Shown in pieces: positions 9,669 to 18,199 of a DNA stretch of 64,000 bases. A program made the translations under genes and the position numbers. How positions within the stretch are numbered: position 1 is the first letter of the stretch; the number at the start of each line of letters is the position of its first letter. A model generated the notes under the pieces. It ran no database searches, had not been told where the DNA came from, and was given only the letters and a program-made list of their open reading frames with translations. Source of the stretch: Solimonas_A sp052035235. GTDB lineage: Bacteria; Pseudomonadota; Gammaproteobacteria; Nevskiales; Nevskiaceae. The stretch lies in assembly GCA_052035235.1 (NCBI GenBank), contig JBPOHT010000012.1, forward strand, positions 1-64,000, given 5' to 3'.

Positions 9669-10937
9669 ATGCAAGCCCGACCGATCGCGCAATGCCTGGT
9701 CGCTGCCTATCTGCTGGCAGGCCTCGGCGTGCTGGCAGCCGCCTGGATGCGCGGCGGGCCGATGGTCCAGCCGCAGGTACTAGTGATGGCCGGCCTGGCG
9801 CTTGGTGGCGGCGCGGTGCTGGCCCTGCTGCTGGCGATGATGCGCGATGCGCGCCCGGTGGTGTTCTTCGGGACCTTCTTCGGCCTGGTGGTACTGCCGC
9901 ATTTCCTGGCTTTCGGGCTGTTTCCGCAGTACCTGCCGCAGGCGCCGGCCCCTGCCCCGGCTGCCGAGCCTTCCCGTCAACCAACTGCGGACACACCGCT
10001 GCTGGTCACCGACCTGACCCGCGGCATCCTGGACGCGCGCCGGGCCCTGCTGTCGATCCATGCCGATGGCAGCCAGCGCCTGGAGGTCATTTATGACGGC
10101 GAGGCCCAGGCACGGCTGCGCTTCCTGGCGGAGTACCAGAACCAACCACCCCCGCTGGCCTCGCTGTCCGGCTACAGCGGCGTACTCAGCCAGGAACCCG
10201 GCCATGTCAGCTTCCATGCCGTGGAGGGCCGGCGACTGTTGAAGGTCACGGCGCCCGACCGGGGCACGCTCGAACGGCGACTGCAGGACTCCCGCCAGCC
10301 GGCGGCGCCGCCCTCGCCGCCCGTGGACACGGTTGCGGCAGCACCCGCTCCCGGGTTGCCCCTGCTACCGCTGCTGGCGGGCGTGCTGGCCTACACCGTG
10401 TTCGTCGCCTGGGCATTCCTGCGGCTGTCGGCCTGGGCAGCCAGCCATGCGCCGGCGCGAGATGCGCCGGTACTGCCGGCGTCGATGCTGCGCCAGCAAT
10501 TGCTGCAGCTCGCGCGGGAAGACCTGCCCTTTACGCTGACACCTGGCGAGCGGCCGGACGAACTGATCGCGGAATGGCGCTACGCCGACGCCACCTGGCT
10601 GGACCTGATGCGCGCGCACCGTCTGCGCCGGCTGCTGCGGTACCGCCTGCGCCTGGACGAGGCTCGCGCCGAGGTCCGGGTCCGCGAGTTCCACGCGGCC
10701 TTCGATGCCTCGGCAGGCCACGGCGGAGCCGGGCTGCGCTATCAGGCCAGCTGGGGCATCAGCTTCTTCGATCAGCGCAGGGAGGGCGTGCTGGGCCTGC
10801 AGATCCGCAACGGGCGCCCGACCCGCGACCTGGCCTATGTCTGGCGCTTCGACATCGAGGAGATGCGCCGGCCGCTGGTGGCGCTCGTCACCGACGCCGG
10901 CTGGCGCTGGCGTCCGGTGATGCTGGAGCTGCGCTGA
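9669..10937 (+). CDS. Membrane protein of unknown function
   Basis: I do not recognise this 422-residue protein. It has three N-terminal hydrophobic helices (about residues 6-27, 38-57 and 64-86), a periplasmic-looking stretch rich in Pro/Ala with a small beta-rich segment (about 100-215), a further membrane helix at about 232-255 (LLPLLAGVLAYTVFVAWAFL) and a charged, Arg-rich cytoplasmic C-terminal domain of about 165 residues. The ATG at 9669 follows GGGGGTC; an in-frame ATG at 9630 lacks a site. The helical/beta C-terminal domain contains RYADATWLDLMRAHRLRRLL. It ends 16 bases before the dnaQ stop, convergent. Confidence 0.75.
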   Translation: MQARPIAQCLVAAYLLAGLGVLAAAWMRGGPMVQPQVLVMAGLALGGGAVLALLLAMMRDARPVVFFGTFFGLVVLPHFLAFGLFPQYLPQAPAPAPAAEPSRQPTADTPLLVTDLTRGILDARRALLSIHADGSQRLEVIYDGEAQARLRFLAEYQNQPPPLASLSGYSGVLSQEPGHVSFHAVEGRRLLKVTAPDRGTLERRLQDSRQPAAPPSPPVDTVAAAPAPGLPLLPLLAGVLAYTVFVAWAFLRLSAWAASHAPARDAPVLPASMLRQQLLQLAREDLPFTLTPGERPDELIAEWRYADATWLDLMRAHRLRRLLRYRLRLDEARAEVRVREFHAAFDASAGHGGAGLRYQASWGISFFDQRREGVLGLQIRNGRPTRDLAYVWRFDIEEMRRPLVALVTDAGWRWRPVMLELR

Positions 10938-10953
10938 TCCGCATACCCGCCGC

Positions 10954-11679
10954 TCAGGCGGCGGGGAGTTCGCTGGCCCAGATGCATTTGCCCTTGTCGG
11001 CCAGCTTCTTGAGCTTGGCCAGGTGGGCTGCCTGCTCCGCCTCGTCCGGCGGCAACACCGGCAGCGACGCCGTGCTGGCGCCGAGCAGTTCGACAAAGCG
11101 CGAGCGCGATGTACCGCCGGTTTCGCCGCTGTCCAGCATCAGGCGGTTCTGGCCACCGGTCATGGACAGGTAGACGTCGGCCAGCAGCCGGGCGTCGAGC
11201 AAGGCGCCGTGCAGGTCACGGCCGGAGTTGTCCACCTCGTAGCGCTTGCACAGCGCATCCAGGCTGACGCGCTGGCCGGGGTGCATCTTGCGCGCCATGG
11301 CGACCGTGTCGGTCACCTCGCAGACCTGGTCGATGCGCCGGGTGAAGCCCACGCGGCCGAATTCGGCGTTGAGGAAGCCGATATCGAAGGCCGCGTTGTG
11401 GATGATCAGCTCCGCGCCTTCCAGGTAGTCCCAGAGCTCCTTGGCCAGCTCGAAGAACTTCGGCTTGTCGGCCAGGGATTCGTTGGTGATGCCGTGCACC
11501 TCGATGGCGCCACGGTCGATCTCGCGCTCGGGGTTGATGTAACGGTGGAAGTTGTTCTGGGTATAGCGGCGCCCCACCAGCTCGATGCAGCCGACTTCGA
11601 TGATGCGGTGCCCCTGGCTGGCCTCCAGGCCGGTGGTTTCCGTATCGAGGATGACCTGGCGCTTCAGGACGGCACTCAT
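10954..11679 (-). CDS. dnaQ: DNA polymerase III epsilon subunit (3'-5' proofreading exonuclease)
   Basis: This 241-residue DEDDh exonuclease proofreads for the replicative polymerase. Exo I is VILDTETTGLEA (residues 9-20), Exo II is IIHNAAFDIGFLN and Exo III is HGALLDARLLADVYL, giving the D-E-D-H-D set. The tail after about residue 180 is the less conserved polymerase-alpha-binding region. The start overlaps the rnhA stop by 4 bases, so translation is probably coupled. Co-orientation of rnhA and dnaQ contrasts with the divergent overlapping arrangement in Escherichia coli. Confidence 0.96.
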   Translation of the reverse strand: MSAVLKRQVILDTETTGLEASQGHRIIEVGCIELVGRRYTQNNFHRYINPEREIDRGAIEVHGITNESLADKPKFFELAKELWDYLEGAELIIHNAAFDIGFLNAEFGRVGFTRRIDQVCEVTDTVAMARKMHPGQRVSLDALCKRYEVDNSGRDLHGALLDARLLADVYLSMTGGQNRLMLDSGETGGTSRSRFVELLGASTASLPVLPPDEAEQAAHLAKLKKLADKGKCIWASELPAA

Positions 11680-12134
11680 GCCGCGGCGCCCTTCTGCTGC
11701 GCCAGCAGTTCATCGATGCCCTGGTTGGCCAGGCGGTCCGCCGCCTCGTTGCCGGGGTGGCCGGCGTGGCCCTTGACCCAGTGCCACTCCACTTGGTGGC
11801 GGGCAGCGGCGGCGTCCAGGCGCTGCCACAGGTCCTGGTTCTTCACCGGCTTCTTGTCGGCGGTCTTCCAGCCGCGCTTCTTCCAGCCCGGCAGCCATTC
11901 CAGCAGGCCAGAGCGCACGTAGACCGAGTCGGTATAGAGCTGCACGGCGCAGGTCTCGCGCAGCGCCTCCAGCGCGCTGATGGCGGCCATCAGCTCCATG
12001 CGGTTGTTGGTGGTCAGGGCTTCGCCGCCCTTGAGGTCCTTGCGGGTGCCGTTGTACTCGAGCAAGGCACCCCAGCCGCCGGGCCCGGGATTGCCCCTGC
12101 AGGCGCCGTCGGTATGAATCACGATCTGCTTCAC
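11676..12134 (-). CDS. rnhA: Ribonuclease HI
   Basis: 152 residues, the normal length for bacterial RNase HI, which degrades the RNA strand of RNA-DNA hybrids. The catalytic residues are visible: Asp in IHTDGACRGNPGPGG, Glu in TNNRMELMAAISALEAL, Asp in LYTDSVYVRSGLLEWL and Asp in GNEAADRLANQGI, with the His in KGHAGHPGNEA. It overlaps both neighbours by 4 bases (methyltransferase upstream, dnaQ downstream), forming a three-gene operon. Confidence 0.96.
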   Translation of the reverse strand: MKQIVIHTDGACRGNPGPGGWGALLEYNGTRKDLKGGEALTTNNRMELMAAISALEALRETCAVQLYTDSVYVRSGLLEWLPGWKKRGWKTADKKPVKNQDLWQRLDAAAARHQVEWHWVKGHAGHPGNEAADRLANQGIDELLAQQKGAAA

Positions 12135-12901
12135 GTCGGGTGTTTTTCCAAAGAGGCCTGCGATTGTGCGGCAGGAGCGGCCACGCCGACCAGCGGCTTG
12201 ACCTGGGCCCGTTGCGCGCGGCCGATGAAATTGATCGGGATGACGCGCTTGCGCGCCACCAGCATGTAGGCCTCCGACGCCGGCGACAGCAGGGCGCCAA
12301 GGCTCCAGGGGCCACCCGAGGTGCGCGGCTCCAGCCAGGGGAACCCGACGCCGAAGCGGCGGATCTCGATGACCTCGAAGTCCAGCAGCTCCAGCCAGTC
12401 GCAGATTCGGCCGGCGCCGTGGTAGCGCGCGCCCGCCGGGAAGGCCCGGTAGCGCAGGCCCAGCAGGCCCCGCAGCGACCAGATGCTCCAGGGACTGAAG
12501 CCGAGGACCACCAGGCGACCGCGGTCGTTGAGCACCCGGTTCACTTCGCGCAGCACGTTGTGTGGCGAGCGGCTGAACTCCAGCGTATGCGGCAACAGCA
12601 CGGCATCCACGCTCTTGCTCATCAGCGGCAGCTGTTCGGGGTCGATCAACGCCGAAGAGGGCTCACCGCTGACGGTACCGAGCACCGCCTTGTGCAGCGT
12701 CTCGGCGCTGGCGATCAGCTGGTTGTCCAGGCCCCAACTGCCGATCTGCAGCACGTGGCGCCCGAAGACTTCCGGCAGCACACGGCGCACCTCGCTTTCC
12801 TCCAGGGCCAGCAGGCGGCGTCCGCGCGGTGAATGCAGCCACAGGTCCAGCGTGTGGCGGGTCAGCGGCAATCCGGAAAGATGGGCTCGCGTCGAGGGCA
12901 T
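12131..12901 (-). CDS. Class I SAM-dependent methyltransferase (YafS-like) upstream of rnhA
   Basis: 256 residues. The methyltransferase fold is seen from HVLQIGSWGLDNQL (motif I region, unusual sequence), SVDAVLLPHTLEFSRSPHNVL (motif IV/V region) and LNDRGRLVVLGFSPWS. The canonical GxGxG is replaced by QIGSWG, as in the family that sits between gloB and rnhA in many gammaproteobacteria. The substrate is unknown. It is the first gene of the methyltransferase-rnhA-dnaQ operon and is divergent from gloB across about 40 bases, which must hold both promoters. Confidence 0.82.
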   Translation of the reverse strand: MPSTRAHLSGLPLTRHTLDLWLHSPRGRRLLALEESEVRRVLPEVFGRHVLQIGSWGLDNQLIASAETLHKAVLGTVSGEPSSALIDPEQLPLMSKSVDAVLLPHTLEFSRSPHNVLREVNRVLNDRGRLVVLGFSPWSIWSLRGLLGLRYRAFPAGARYHGAGRICDWLELLDFEVIEIRRFGVGFPWLEPRTSGGPWSLGALLSPASEAYMLVARKRVIPINFIGRAQRAQVKPLVGVAAPAAQSQASLEKHPT

Positions 12902-12941
12902 GGTTTGACCAGACCGGAATCAGGCACCAAGATCATACGCC

Positions 12942-13733
12942 ATGCAGATCATTCCGATCCCGGCTTTTCAGGACAACTACCTCTGGACCCTGGTGCAGGG
13001 TTCGCGCGCCGTCGTGGTCGATCCGGGCGACGCGGCCCCGGTGCTCAAGGAGCTGGAGGCCCGCGGCCTGAGCCTGGAAGCCATCGCGATCACCCACTGG
13101 CACCCCGATCACATCGGCGGCGTCGCCGAACTCTGCCGCCAATTCAAGGGCATACCGGTCTATGGTCCGGCGGCCGAGGAAAAGCGCATCCCGGGGCTGA
13201 CGCAGCTGCTGAAGGAAGGCGACCGGGTCAGCCTGCTGGACACGCCCTTCCAGGTCATCGCCGTGCCCGGCCACACCCTGGGCCACATCGTCTTCTACAG
13301 CCCCGGCATCCTGCTTTGCGGCGACACCCTGTTCTCCGCCGGCTGCGGCCGCCTGTTCGAGGGCACGCCCTCGCAGATGCATTCCTCGCTGTCGCGCCTG
13401 GCGGCCCTGCCGCCGGAGACCCTGGTTTACTGCACCCACGAGTACACCCTGAGCAACCTCGCCTTCGCCCGCGCGGTGGAGCCGGACAACGGCGCCATCG
13501 CCAACCAGCTGATGCGGGTGCGCGCGCTGCGCGGCAATCGCGAGCCCAGCCTGCCAACGACACTGGCGCTGGAGAAGCAGATCAACCCCTTCCTGCGCAC
13601 CGAGATGCCGGCCGTGGTGCAGTCCGCGCGCCAATGGTCCGGCGGCCGCCTGCCGGACAGCGTGGCGGTGTTCACCGCCCTGCGCAGCTGGAAGGACCAG
13701 TTCAAGGCGCCGGCGGAGATCGGGACGGTCTAG
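12942..13733 (+). CDS. gloB: Hydroxyacylglutathione hydrolase (glyoxalase II)
   Basis: 263 residues of the metallo-beta-lactamase fold. It hydrolyses S-lactoylglutathione to lactate and glutathione, the second step of methylglyoxal detoxification. The dinuclear zinc site is visible as THWHPDHIGG (THxHxDH), the His of VPGHTLGHIVFY, the Asp of LLCGDTLFSAGCGRLFEG and the His of YCTHEYTLSNLAFA. The C-terminal glutathione-binding segment has LRGNREPSLP and the NPFLR motif. The ATG has no strong upstream site in the short divergent intergenic region. Neighbours methyltransferase-rnhA-dnaQ are a conserved linkage. Confidence 0.96.
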   Translation: MQIIPIPAFQDNYLWTLVQGSRAVVVDPGDAAPVLKELEARGLSLEAIAITHWHPDHIGGVAELCRQFKGIPVYGPAAEEKRIPGLTQLLKEGDRVSLLDTPFQVIAVPGHTLGHIVFYSPGILLCGDTLFSAGCGRLFEGTPSQMHSSLSRLAALPPETLVYCTHEYTLSNLAFARAVEPDNGAIANQLMRVRALRGNREPSLPTTLALEKQINPFLRTEMPAVVQSARQWSGGRLPDSVAVFTALRSWKDQFKAPAEIGTV

Positions 13734-13892
13734 GCGCCCGCGCGAGCACCCTGCCCCGCGCTTCATCCCCTGATTCGCCACCGCTCGTCGGCGGCCGAAA
13801 TTCCCGTGCCAGCAACGTGAGACTTTATCTACAGACAGCCTGTGCGCAGGGGCGCACATTGAGGCCGTCACCCTATCCCAACGGAGATGCCG

Positions 13893-14042
13893 ATGAGCCT
13901 CACGCAGCGCCAGATGCCCTCGCTGGGCGAAGTCCGTCCCACGGCCCAGCAGGGTCAGCGACAGCTGCCGCAGCTGCCCACCGGCAGCAGCGTGGTCGTC
14001 CCGATGCGCGGCCCGACACTGCCGGCGCCCGGCAGCCGCTGA
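13893..14042 (+). CDS. Small 49-residue proline/glutamine-rich protein (candidate)
   Basis: The ATG at 13893 follows GGAG with a 6-base spacing, the frame is open to the TGA at 14040-14042, and a strong T-tailed terminator starts 13 bases later. The protein begins MSLTQRQMPSLGEVRPTAQQ and is rich in Pro, Gln, Arg and Ser, with no membrane segment or signal peptide; it is likely disordered and basic. I do not recognise it. A small stem (TGTGCG/CGCACA, about 13843-13860) lies in the region upstream. It could alternatively be a regulatory RNA with a chance frame. Confidence 0.55.
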   Translation: MSLTQRQMPSLGEVRPTAQQGQRQLPQLPTGSSVVVPMRGPTLPAPGSR

Positions 14043-14054
14043 GGATTTGCTCCA

Positions 14055-14088
14055 GGGCCTGCGTGCCGCGCGCGCGCAGGCCCTTTTT
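14055..14088 (+). terminator. Rho-independent terminator after the 49-codon ORF
   Basis: GGGCCTGCG (14055-14063) pairs with CGCAGGCCC (14075-14083) and is followed by TTTTT (14084-14088). Confidence 0.88.
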
Positions 14089-14127
14089 ATTGGCATTCGC
14101 CAACTGCCGGGCGCCAACACCCGATTC

Positions 14128-14207
14128 GTCATACCGGCGGAAGCCGGTATCCAGTCGGGCGGTGGCCACTCATGGCGGGACTGGATGCCGGCTTCCGCCG
14201 GCATGAC
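14128..14207. repeat. 80-bp palindromic intergenic element, copy 1
   Basis: Two REP-like hairpins in inverted orientation: GTCATACCGGCGGAAGCCGG at the left end and CCGGCTTCCGCCGGCATGAC at the right end, with a spacer containing GTGGCCACTCATGGC. A second copy at 39058-39137, in reverse orientation, differs at only about 6 of 80 positions, and the match extends to the flanking bases CGATTC on one side. It has no coding capacity; a BIME- or MITE-like element. Confidence 0.85.
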
Positions 14208-14354
14208 GGTCTTTCGGGTGAGACAGAAGAAACTCTTCTCGCCACGGATTTGCACCGATAACACGGATCCATCCGCGTTCCTCCACATGATCCGCGGCAA
14301 AAAGCTTTTGCGCAGCAGCACCGTCATCCCCACAGACCGGAGAAGAGCCTTTTC
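14208..14354. other. Intergenic region downstream of tolC-like gene
   Basis: No gene. At 14243-14268 it carries three spaced repeats of the CACGGAT/CACCGAT type (CACGGATTTGCACCGATAAC...), resembling a dispersed intergenic repeat, and at about 14298-14313 GCAAAAAGCTTTTGC forms a short stem. The latter may be the weak 3' end of the long operon, but no classical terminator is visible. Confidence 0.35.
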
Positions 14355-15782
14355 TCAGTCGCCCATCACCGCGTCCCGCTCCAGCAGGCCGTCGACCTGC
14401 ACCAGGTCCTGCAGCACCAGCTGCCCGGCCACGGCCTTGAGCCTGAGTACCGAAAGCAGGTAGTCGTAGCGCGAGCTCTGGTAGTTGCGCTCCGCGGCGT
14501 AGCGCTGCTGCCGCGCGTTGAGCACGTCGATGGCCGAGCGGGTGCCGATCTCCAAGCCCACTTCGCTGGCTTCCAGAGCGGTCGCGCTGGAGGCCATGGC
14601 CTGCTTCAGGGCATGCACGCGCGAGGCGCCGGTGGTCACCGCCTGGTAGGCATTGCGGATGTTGCGCTCCACCACGCGGCGGGCTCCGTCGTACTCTGCC
14701 AGGCGCTGGCCGCGGACCGCCTCGGCCTGGCGGATGCCGGCGCGGGTGGCACCGCCGGAGAACAGCGGCAGGCGCACACCGATACCGACCGATGTGCCGG
14801 ACAGCTCGGTCGGGAAAGCGCCGGCCTCGCTGGTGGAATCCAGGTAGCTGGCGGTGGCCGCGACGGTGGGCAGCCACTTGGACTTGGCGGCGCTGAGGCC
14901 GCGGTCGGCGACGCTGAAGTTCAGCTTGGCCGCCAGCAGGTCGAAATTGCCCAGGCGCGCGTGCGTCACCCAGGGATCCACGCCCACGGGGTTCGGGGTC
15001 GGCAGCGGGATATCTTCCTGCAGCGCCGCCAGGCCCGGCTGGCGCGGCGCCGAGGGATTCACCGGCACCACGCGGACGCTCTGGTCCTCCTCGATGCTGC
15101 GCAGCGGCTCGCGGGTGATCTCCTCCAGCGCTTCGATCGCGGTGGCCAAGACCTGGCCGGCTTCCAGCTCGCTGGCCACGCTGAGGTCATAGCGGGCCTG
15201 CACTTCCTGGGTATCGGTGACGCTGGAAAGGCCGACCTGCAGGTGCTGCTGGGCCAGCTCCAGCTGCTGCTCCAGCGCCGCCTTCTCGGCCACAGCCGAG
15301 CGATGCGCGTCACGCGCGCCGAGCACACCGAAGTACAGCTCCGACACCCGCAACAGCAGCTCCTGCTCCGCGCCGCGGTAGCTCAGCTGCGCCAGCGCGG
15401 CCTGCTCACTGGCCTGCTTGAACTGGTACCAGGCTTCCAGGCTGAACAGGGGCTGGCTCAGCGTGACGCTGAGGCTCTTGTCGGTGCCGTCGTTCTTGCG
15501 CGACAGCGGCACGCTGGCGCCCGTGGTGGGATCGACGTAGGTGACGTCCACCTCGGTGTCGTTGAACACGTAGTCGTAGCTGCCGCTGAGCTGGGGCAGC
15601 AGCAGCGCGCGGGCCAGGGGTTTGTTCTGCAGCGCGGCTTCGCGCGCGTAGCGCGAGGACGCCAGCGTGGCGTCGTTGGCCTGCGCCAGCTTGTAGACGC
15701 GCAGCAGGTCGTTGGCCTGCGCCAGGCCCGGGCAAAGCAGCAGCAGGCACAGCAGGCGGCGGATGTTGGGCATGGGAGTCAT
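14355..15782 (-). CDS. TolC-family outer membrane efflux protein, last gene of the megasynthase operon
   Basis: 475 residues with a cleavable signal peptide (hydrophobic LLCLLLLCPGLAQAN, cleavage probably after AQA) and two repeats of the outer-membrane-efflux helical/beta unit, including LRVYKLAQANDATLASSRY and PLFSGGATRAGIRQAEA. The TolC family forms trimeric outer membrane ducts for tripartite exporters. It follows two FtsX permeases, an ATPase and an HlyD adaptor in the same operon, so it is the natural outer channel of that exporter. Start could be the ATG at 15782 or 15773; neither has a strong ribosome site. The stop of the upstream acyltransferase is 19 bases away. Confidence 0.93.
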   Translation of the reverse strand: MTPMPNIRRLLCLLLLCPGLAQANDLLRVYKLAQANDATLASSRYAREAALQNKPLARALLLPQLSGSYDYVFNDTEVDVTYVDPTTGASVPLSRKNDGTDKSLSVTLSQPLFSLEAWYQFKQASEQAALAQLSYRGAEQELLLRVSELYFGVLGARDAHRSAVAEKAALEQQLELAQQHLQVGLSSVTDTQEVQARYDLSVASELEAGQVLATAIEALEEITREPLRSIEEDQSVRVVPVNPSAPRQPGLAALQEDIPLPTPNPVGVDPWVTHARLGNFDLLAAKLNFSVADRGLSAAKSKWLPTVAATASYLDSTSEAGAFPTELSGTSVGIGVRLPLFSGGATRAGIRQAEAVRGQRLAEYDGARRVVERNIRNAYQAVTTGASRVHALKQAMASSATALEASEVGLEIGTRSAIDVLNARQQRYAAERNYQSSRYDYLLSVLRLKAVAGQLVLQDLVQVDGLLERDAVMGD

Positions 15783-15801
15783 GGTCTTGCGGGTGTGGGG
15801 C

Positions 15802-17046
15802 TCAGTCGCCTTCGGCGACGCGCCGCTGCAGATGGCTCACGAGGGCGTCGAAACGACCCTCGCTGGACAGCACGCGCGGCAGGTTCAGGATCAGGTCCAC
15901 CTGCCCGTCGATGCAGATCATCGCGGAGAAGGCGCTGCCGCTGAGGGGGTGCACGAAGATGTGCCGCAGGCGGAAACCCGGGCAGCTCAGGGCTTCGGTG
16001 TCGATACGTCCGAGGTTGGAGATCACGGCGGTCTCCATCGGCTTGCGCTTGCGGTAGTTCCAGCGCGTCCGCGAGACCAGCAGGTCGAACCAGCGCAGTG
16101 GCAGCCATTTCACGATGTCGAGGATGCGCGGATAGACCGTCTCCATGCGCTGCGACAGCATGTCCTGCAGGCGCTGCTTGAAGTGCGCGATGCCGTCACC
16201 CTTCTCCAGGCGCACGAACAGCATGTTGCTGAAGTTGGTGCTGGACAGCAGGCCCGGCACGTGGCGGCGCAGGTCCACCGGCACTGCGATCAGGGCCGGC
16301 AGCTCGCTGCGCTGGTGGGCGAACTCGGCCATGGCCACCGCCACGCGCGCCAGCAGGTCCTTGCGCGGTGGCCCCAGCGGGATGCGGCGCCAGTCATCAC
16401 CCATGGCATCGCCGCTGGGCTCACCGGTGAGCCAGGTGGTCTTGAAGTGCTTCGAGGTGGAATGCGTCGTCCCGGTGCTGAGCATCAGGTCGGTGTCGCT
16501 GAAGCCGGCGTTGGTGCCCAGCAGGGGCTCGCCGCGCAGCGCGCGGAACAGCTCGCGCAGCAGGTGCAGCGCACCGCCGCCGTCGACGATGGCATGCACG
16601 GTGCGCAGGATCACCAGGGAGCGACCGTCGGTGCAGCGGGCCAGCTGCAGCTCCAGGGTCGGGCCGTTCTCCAGCGAGATCGGCTCGGCGGTGATGAAGT
16701 CCGTGCCCCGGCTGCTCAGGGTGTCCCAGTCGCAGCCCTCGATCACGCGCAGGCGCGGCGGCGGACCGTCGCTCTCCCAGCGCGCCTTGCTGCGCTTGCC
16801 AACCATGCGCAGGCGCATCCCGGGATTGACCGCAGTGGCCTGGTCCAGCGCCCGCTGCCAGTCCTCGGGTGTCAGGCTGCTGTCGGCGGTCAGCACGAAC
16901 ACCACGTCGCGCTGGCCTTCCAGGGTCCAGCGGCTGGTACCGACGCAGGCGTGGTAGTACTCCGGCGTGGACAGCGGGCGCGAAATCCGTGCCTGCGGTG
17001 CCAGCGGCGGCAATGCCAGGGGAAGCTCAGGCCGATCGAAGGGCAT
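15802..17046 (-). CDS. Condensation-superfamily acyltransferase (PapA/WES-like), second copy
   Basis: 414 residues with the HxxxDG catalytic motif as VHAIVDGGG near residue 150, plus the C-terminal DFG-like region replaced by NLGRIDTEAL and a SAFSAMICIDGQVDLIL strand. The fold is that of NRPS condensation domains and CoA- or ACP-dependent O-acyltransferases such as PapA and wax ester synthases. In this operon, without any NRPS, it most likely transfers an acyl chain onto a hydroxyl of the glycosylated product. The ATG at 17046 has GGAG at 7 bases; a TTG 6 bases earlier is possible. It overlaps the preceding permease gene by about 20 bases. It is only distantly similar to the acyltransferase at 21271-22488. 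Confidence 0.8.
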   Translation of the reverse strand: MPFDRPELPLALPPLAPQARISRPLSTPEYYHACVGTSRWTLEGQRDVVFVLTADSSLTPEDWQRALDQATAVNPGMRLRMVGKRSKARWESDGPPPRLRVIEGCDWDTLSSRGTDFITAEPISLENGPTLELQLARCTDGRSLVILRTVHAIVDGGGALHLLRELFRALRGEPLLGTNAGFSDTDLMLSTGTTHSTSKHFKTTWLTGEPSGDAMGDDWRRIPLGPPRKDLLARVAVAMAEFAHQRSELPALIAVPVDLRRHVPGLLSSTNFSNMLFVRLEKGDGIAHFKQRLQDMLSQRMETVYPRILDIVKWLPLRWFDLLVSRTRWNYRKRKPMETAVISNLGRIDTEALSCPGFRLRHIFVHPLSGSAFSAMICIDGQVDLILNLPRVLSSEGRFDALVSHLQRRVAEGD

Positions 17047-18199
17047 CGACAATCTCCAGTCGCGAAGCCTGGAGCGCGGGCAGCACGCCTCCCAGGACTC
17101 CCATGAACATCGAAAAGACCAGTACCTGCACGGCGATGCCGGGGGTCATGACCAGCCGGAAGACGACCTCCGAGAAGGTCTGCACGTTGGTCGTGGATAT
17201 CTCCAGCATCTGCATGAAGGACGCGGCGAACAGCCCGGTGACGCCGGCGACGAAGCCCAGCAGGGCCGCCTCCTGGATGAAGGCCATCACGATGTTGCCG
17301 CGGCGGAAGCCCAGCGCCCGCAGCGTGCCGATCTCGCGCGTGCGGTTGGCAACACTGGCGTACATCGTGATCATGGCGCCGATGATGGCTCCCACCGAGA
17401 AGATGATCGTGATGGTCTTGCCCAGGATGCTGATGAAGTTGGCCATCTTCTCGGACTGGTCGGCGTAGAACTGCCGCTCGCGCTTTACGTCGGCCTTGAT
17501 CTGCGGCTGGCGCATCAGGGCCTCGGCAAAACCCTGGTAGCTGCCCTCTTCGCGCAGGCCGACCACCAGGGACGAGAAGGCCTGGCGGCGGAAGGCCTGC
17601 ATCATCTGCTCGCTGTCGCCCCAGATCTCGGAGTCGAAGCCGCTGCTGCCGGCGTCGAATATGCCGACCACGTTCCAGCTGCGCATGCCGAAGGCGATGC
17701 TGTCGCCGATGCGCAGGCCGACGTCGCCTCGGGCCATGGCCGAGCCGACGATGATCTCGGATGAGCCGGGGCGGAACGGGCGGCCGGAGACGATGCGCGC
17801 CTGCGGACGCATCAGCAGGCCGTTGTCGGTGGTGCCGCGGACCACGACGTTGGCCAGGCCGCCGGAGCCCTTGCGCGGCATGTTGACCAGCACCAGCACC
17901 TCACGGGAGATGCGCGCCCTGCCCTCCGGCGAGGTGGCCAGGCCCGGCAGCGACTCGACCATGTTGGCCTGCTCGCGGGTGATGGTGCTCTGCACCTCGG
18001 TCTGCGAGCCCTGGCGGATGATCACCACGTTGCTGTCGGAGCCGGTGCCACCCAGCGTATGACGCAGGCCCTCCGCCATCATCAGCACGGTGGCGAAGAC
18101 GAATACCACCAGGGCCATGCCGGCAGCGGTCAGTGCCGTGGTCAGCTTGCGCGCGTAGAGATTGCGCGCCACGTAGGACAGCGACAGGCCGGAGCTCAT
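17027..18199 (-). CDS. FtsX/MacB-type ABC transporter permease B
   Basis: 390 residues with one N-terminal membrane helix (about 20-42, ALTAAGMALVVFVFATVLMM), a large periplasmic domain, and three C-terminal helices, the FtsX arrangement. The C terminus contains NRTREIGTLRALGFRRGNI, typical of FtsX coupling to its ATPase. Its start overlaps the stop of the other permease by 4 bases. The two permeases form a presumed heterodimer in a MacB/DevC-like exporter with the ATPase at 19365-20060. Confidence 0.9.
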   Translation of the reverse strand: MSSGLSLSYVARNLYARKLTTALTAAGMALVVFVFATVLMMAEGLRHTLGGTGSDSNVVIIRQGSQTEVQSTITREQANMVESLPGLATSPEGRARISREVLVLVNMPRKGSGGLANVVVRGTTDNGLLMRPQARIVSGRPFRPGSSEIIVGSAMARGDVGLRIGDSIAFGMRSWNVVGIFDAGSSGFDSEIWGDSEQMMQAFRRQAFSSLVVGLREEGSYQGFAEALMRQPQIKADVKRERQFYADQSEKMANFISILGKTITIIFSVGAIIGAMITMYASVANRTREIGTLRALGFRRGNIVMAFIQEAALLGFVAGVTGLFAASFMQMLEISTTNVQTFSEVVFRLVMTPGIAVQVLVFSMFMGVLGGVLPALQASRLEIVDALRSA

